In this document: positions 62,141-64,000 of the stretch, piece by piece
Layout of the letters: the number at the start of each line of letters is the position of its first letter
Position numbering within the stretch: position 1 is the first letter of the stretch
NCBI RefSeq assembly: GCF_000948975.2
Contig: NZ_CP059735.1
Coordinates: 1,550,001-1,614,000, forward strand
Direction: 5' to 3'
DNA: 64,000 bases
Origin: Thalassomonas actiniarum
Lineage (GTDB): Bacteria > Pseudomonadota > Gammaproteobacteria > Enterobacterales > Alteromonadaceae
Program-made: the position numbers and the translations under genes
Notes under the pieces: generated by a model
The model's database searches: none
Seen by the model: the letters and a program-made list of their open reading frames with translations, nothing else
Told to the model about the DNA's origin: nothing

Positions 62141-63994
62141 ATGAATAAAATAGTTTTTGCTTTCACCTCGGCAGTACTTTTGTTAAGTGGTTGCGGCGGC
62201 GGAGGCGGCGGCTCTGATAAGCCGGTGATCACCAACCATACCCCGGTAGCCCAAATCAGTCATAACATGGCTGATGTCAGTGTTGTGCCATTAGGAGCTG
62301 CTCTTAATTTCAGTGGCTCACAAAGCAGTGACAGTGACGGCGATAGTCTGCGTTATAGCTGGAGTTTAAGCGATGAAAATGGAGAACCCCTGGTTTTGGC
62401 GAATGCGGATCAGGTAGAAATTAGTTTTGTCGCGGTACAAACGGGGGAATTTCGCTTATCTCTGGTGGTGAATGACGGGCAAAAAGACAGTGCCACAAAA
62501 AGTATCCAATTTACTGTGCTTGACGATACTACGACACCGGATCAGGTGCCTGTGGCCAGTGCCGGGCGGGATCAAAATGTGCTGATTAATGCCAGCGTGC
62601 AGCTTGATGGCAGCCAAAGTCAGGATCCCGACGGCGGCGCCATCAGTTATTTATGGCAGTTTATCGAAAAACCTCAGGGCAGCGATGCCACTCTCGATGA
62701 TGAAACTTTGGCGCAGCCCAGGTTCAGTGCAGATGTGATCGGTAATTACCGTCTCTCCCTTGTGGTCAATGACGGTGTTTTAACCAGTGAAGCGGATGAG
62801 GTGGTTATTAGCGTGGCCGCCAGTGAAGAAAACAGCAGGCCGGTTGCCAATGCCGGTGAAAACCAGCATGTCCTGGTCACCGGCATTGTGATACTCGACG
62901 GCAGTCTGAGTTCAGATGCCAATAATGATCAACTCACTTATCGCTGGGAAATGCTCACTAAGCCGGCAGACAGTTCCGCGACCCTGATGTCTGAAACCGA
63001 CGTGCAAACAAGATTTACTGCCGATGTTGAAGGCACGTTTACATTTAGCCTGGAAGTATCCGATGGCGCCCTTACCAGTGAGGCGGATCAGGTAGTGATC
63101 ACCGTCAGTACCGACAATATGGCACCTGTAGCGGACGCCGGAAATGACCAGGAGGTCGGGGTACATGAAAGCGTGAATTTAGATGCCGGTGGCAGTAGTG
63201 ATCCCGAAGGTGGGCAGCTGCAATATAGCTGGGAATTTATCAGTAAACCGGAAGGCAGTAACAGCAATCTTGATAGTGACAATCAGGTTAACGTCAGTTT
63301 TATCCCCGACGTAGCCGGTGAATATGTATTGTCCCTGAAGGTTTTTGACGGCTATACCTTTTCTGAAGCCGATAATGTGGTGATCACGGCATCTGAAGCA
63401 AGCAGTTTATTAAACGGTATGGTTTATGGAAAACTGGTCAATTCTCAAAATGTTTCCCTGATTGGGCTTAACGTCAAAGTCAATGATATTGAGTTGACTA
63501 CCAGCAACCAGGGAGAATTTTCCACCGAAATACAAGTGGCAGAAAATGAGACCATCACCATCACAGTCAGTGACGATACTGTTCCTACCGCTGTCTATAC
63601 CAGTGACGGTATTGTTAAAAGCAATGCCCCGGGGAATTATGACTTTGCCTTGTTATTACCGGTGCAGAAGTTACCTGTGATGCAAACTGTGACCGGGTTG
63701 TTTTTTGACTGTAACGATTATCAGGGGCAGGGACCCGATAGCTTGAATGTTAATTTTGCCCTTGTTGAAGATGAATCAACCCTGTTTGCCATTGATTATC
63801 AGCAAGAGTACAGTCTGGAAGTAGGGGAAAACTTCAGTATTTCATTGCCGGCATACGGTGAATTTGCCGTCAGCACCGAAGGTTTTTGGCTGTCGAGTAT
63901 CAATGAGCCCGAGTACAGCGCGGTGACCAGCTTAACCAACCTCTATACCGGCGATATTGGTATCACCTCGTTAAATGTCTGTTTGGCAGAATAA
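62141..63994 (+). CDS. PKD-repeat surface lipoprotein
   Basis: 617 residues. The signal peptide ends in lipobox LLSGC (C19), followed by a GGGGGGS spacer. Four PKD/K319-like domains of about 90 residues follow, starting near 34 (TPVAQISHNM), 135 (VPVASAGRDQNV), 233 (RPVANAGENQHV) and 328 (APVADAGNDQEV), each with YSW/YLW/YRW and an ending like YRLSLVVNDG. Residues about 425-617 form an unrecognised C-terminal part that opens like a carboxypeptidase-regulatory beta domain. It is probably an outer-membrane or surface-exposed adhesin or polysaccharide-binding protein. The stop falls at the very end of the window. Confidence 0.85.
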   Translation: MNKIVFAFTSAVLLLSGCGGGGGGSDKPVITNHTPVAQISHNMADVSVVPLGAALNFSGSQSSDSDGDSLRYSWSLSDENGEPLVLANADQVEISFVAVQTGEFRLSLVVNDGQKDSATKSIQFTVLDDTTTPDQVPVASAGRDQNVLINASVQLDGSQSQDPDGGAISYLWQFIEKPQGSDATLDDETLAQPRFSADVIGNYRLSLVVNDGVLTSEADEVVISVAASEENSRPVANAGENQHVLVTGIVILDGSLSSDANNDQLTYRWEMLTKPADSSATLMSETDVQTRFTADVEGTFTFSLEVSDGALTSEADQVVITVSTDNMAPVADAGNDQEVGVHESVNLDAGGSSDPEGGQLQYSWEFISKPEGSNSNLDSDNQVNVSFIPDVAGEYVLSLKVFDGYTFSEADNVVITASEASSLLNGMVYGKLVNSQNVSLIGLNVKVNDIELTTSNQGEFSTEIQVAENETITITVSDDTVPTAVYTSDGIVKSNAPGNYDFALLLPVQKLPVMQTVTGLFFDCNDYQGQGPDSLNVNFALVEDESTLFAIDYQQEYSLEVGENFSISLPAYGEFAVSTEGFWLSSINEPEYSAVTSLTNLYTGDIGITSLNVCLAE

Positions 63995-64000
63995 GCCGTG

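Overview
The window looks like the chromosome of a marine gammaproteobacterium of the Alteromonadales, closest in style to Colwelliaceae/Thalassomonas. The evidence is the core gene order mutH / rppH-ptsP-lgt-thyA, the gammaproteobacterial proteins RdgC, ArfA, EttA and TrhP, and many c-di-GMP, two-component and secreted-enzyme genes. Gene family names come from reading the protein sequences; no search was run. I see no rRNA, tRNA, CRISPR array, insertion sequence or prophage.

Layout. 1-4400: tail of an unknown gene, then an operon of a SufS/CsdA-type cysteine desulfurase, a SufU-like zinc sulfur acceptor, XdhC and a MocA-like nucleotidyltransferase (a likely molybdenum-cofactor sulfuration set), then a YaiL-type protein. 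4551-9144: a membrane-anchored pentahaem cytochrome c, a membrane-anchored glutaredoxin and the MsrPQ methionine sulfoxide reductase. 9355-14663: a tandem amidohydrolase pair (the second lacks its metal ligands), a YeaD epimerase and a diguanylate cyclase. 14815-21314: mutH, rppH, ptsP, a TSUP permease, lgt, thyA. 21415-23281: a YfhL ferredoxin and trhP, separated by three 82-bp tandem units that each encode a 24-residue micro-ORF. 23517-33287: HDOD protein, rdgC, orphan histidine kinase, porin, arfA and envelope genes. 33727-41866: yjjX, then an HlyD-ABC-permease operon behind a sigma-54-type promoter and followed by its probable NtrC-family regulator and sensor kinase. 41876-48347: sugar-catabolism-like hydrolase and dehydrogenase, a hybrid kinase, a DUF952 protein and a second diguanylate cyclase. 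48640-51826: a BaeSR-like pair with an unusual Pro/Arg-rich sensor domain, then an EF-hand protein. 52174-57636: phoBR, an S9 peptidase and an orphan pstS. 57701-58050: a 98-bp tandem repeat array. 58062-63994: an ACT protein, a PilZ protein, ettA, an unknown protein and a PKD-repeat lipoprotein.

How the genes work together. Three promoters (porin, phoB, pstS) each carry a near-identical Pho box with a -10 hexamer exactly 10 bp downstream, so they form a visible Pho regulon around the local phoBR. Two paralogous diguanylate cyclases and a PilZ protein give a c-di-GMP layer. The most unusual items are the trhP-micro-ORF-ferredoxin relay, the sigma-54 exporter locus with its upstream 12-bp repeats, the Moco-sulfuration operon lacking an obvious client, the mutH start and the 98-bp repeat array.
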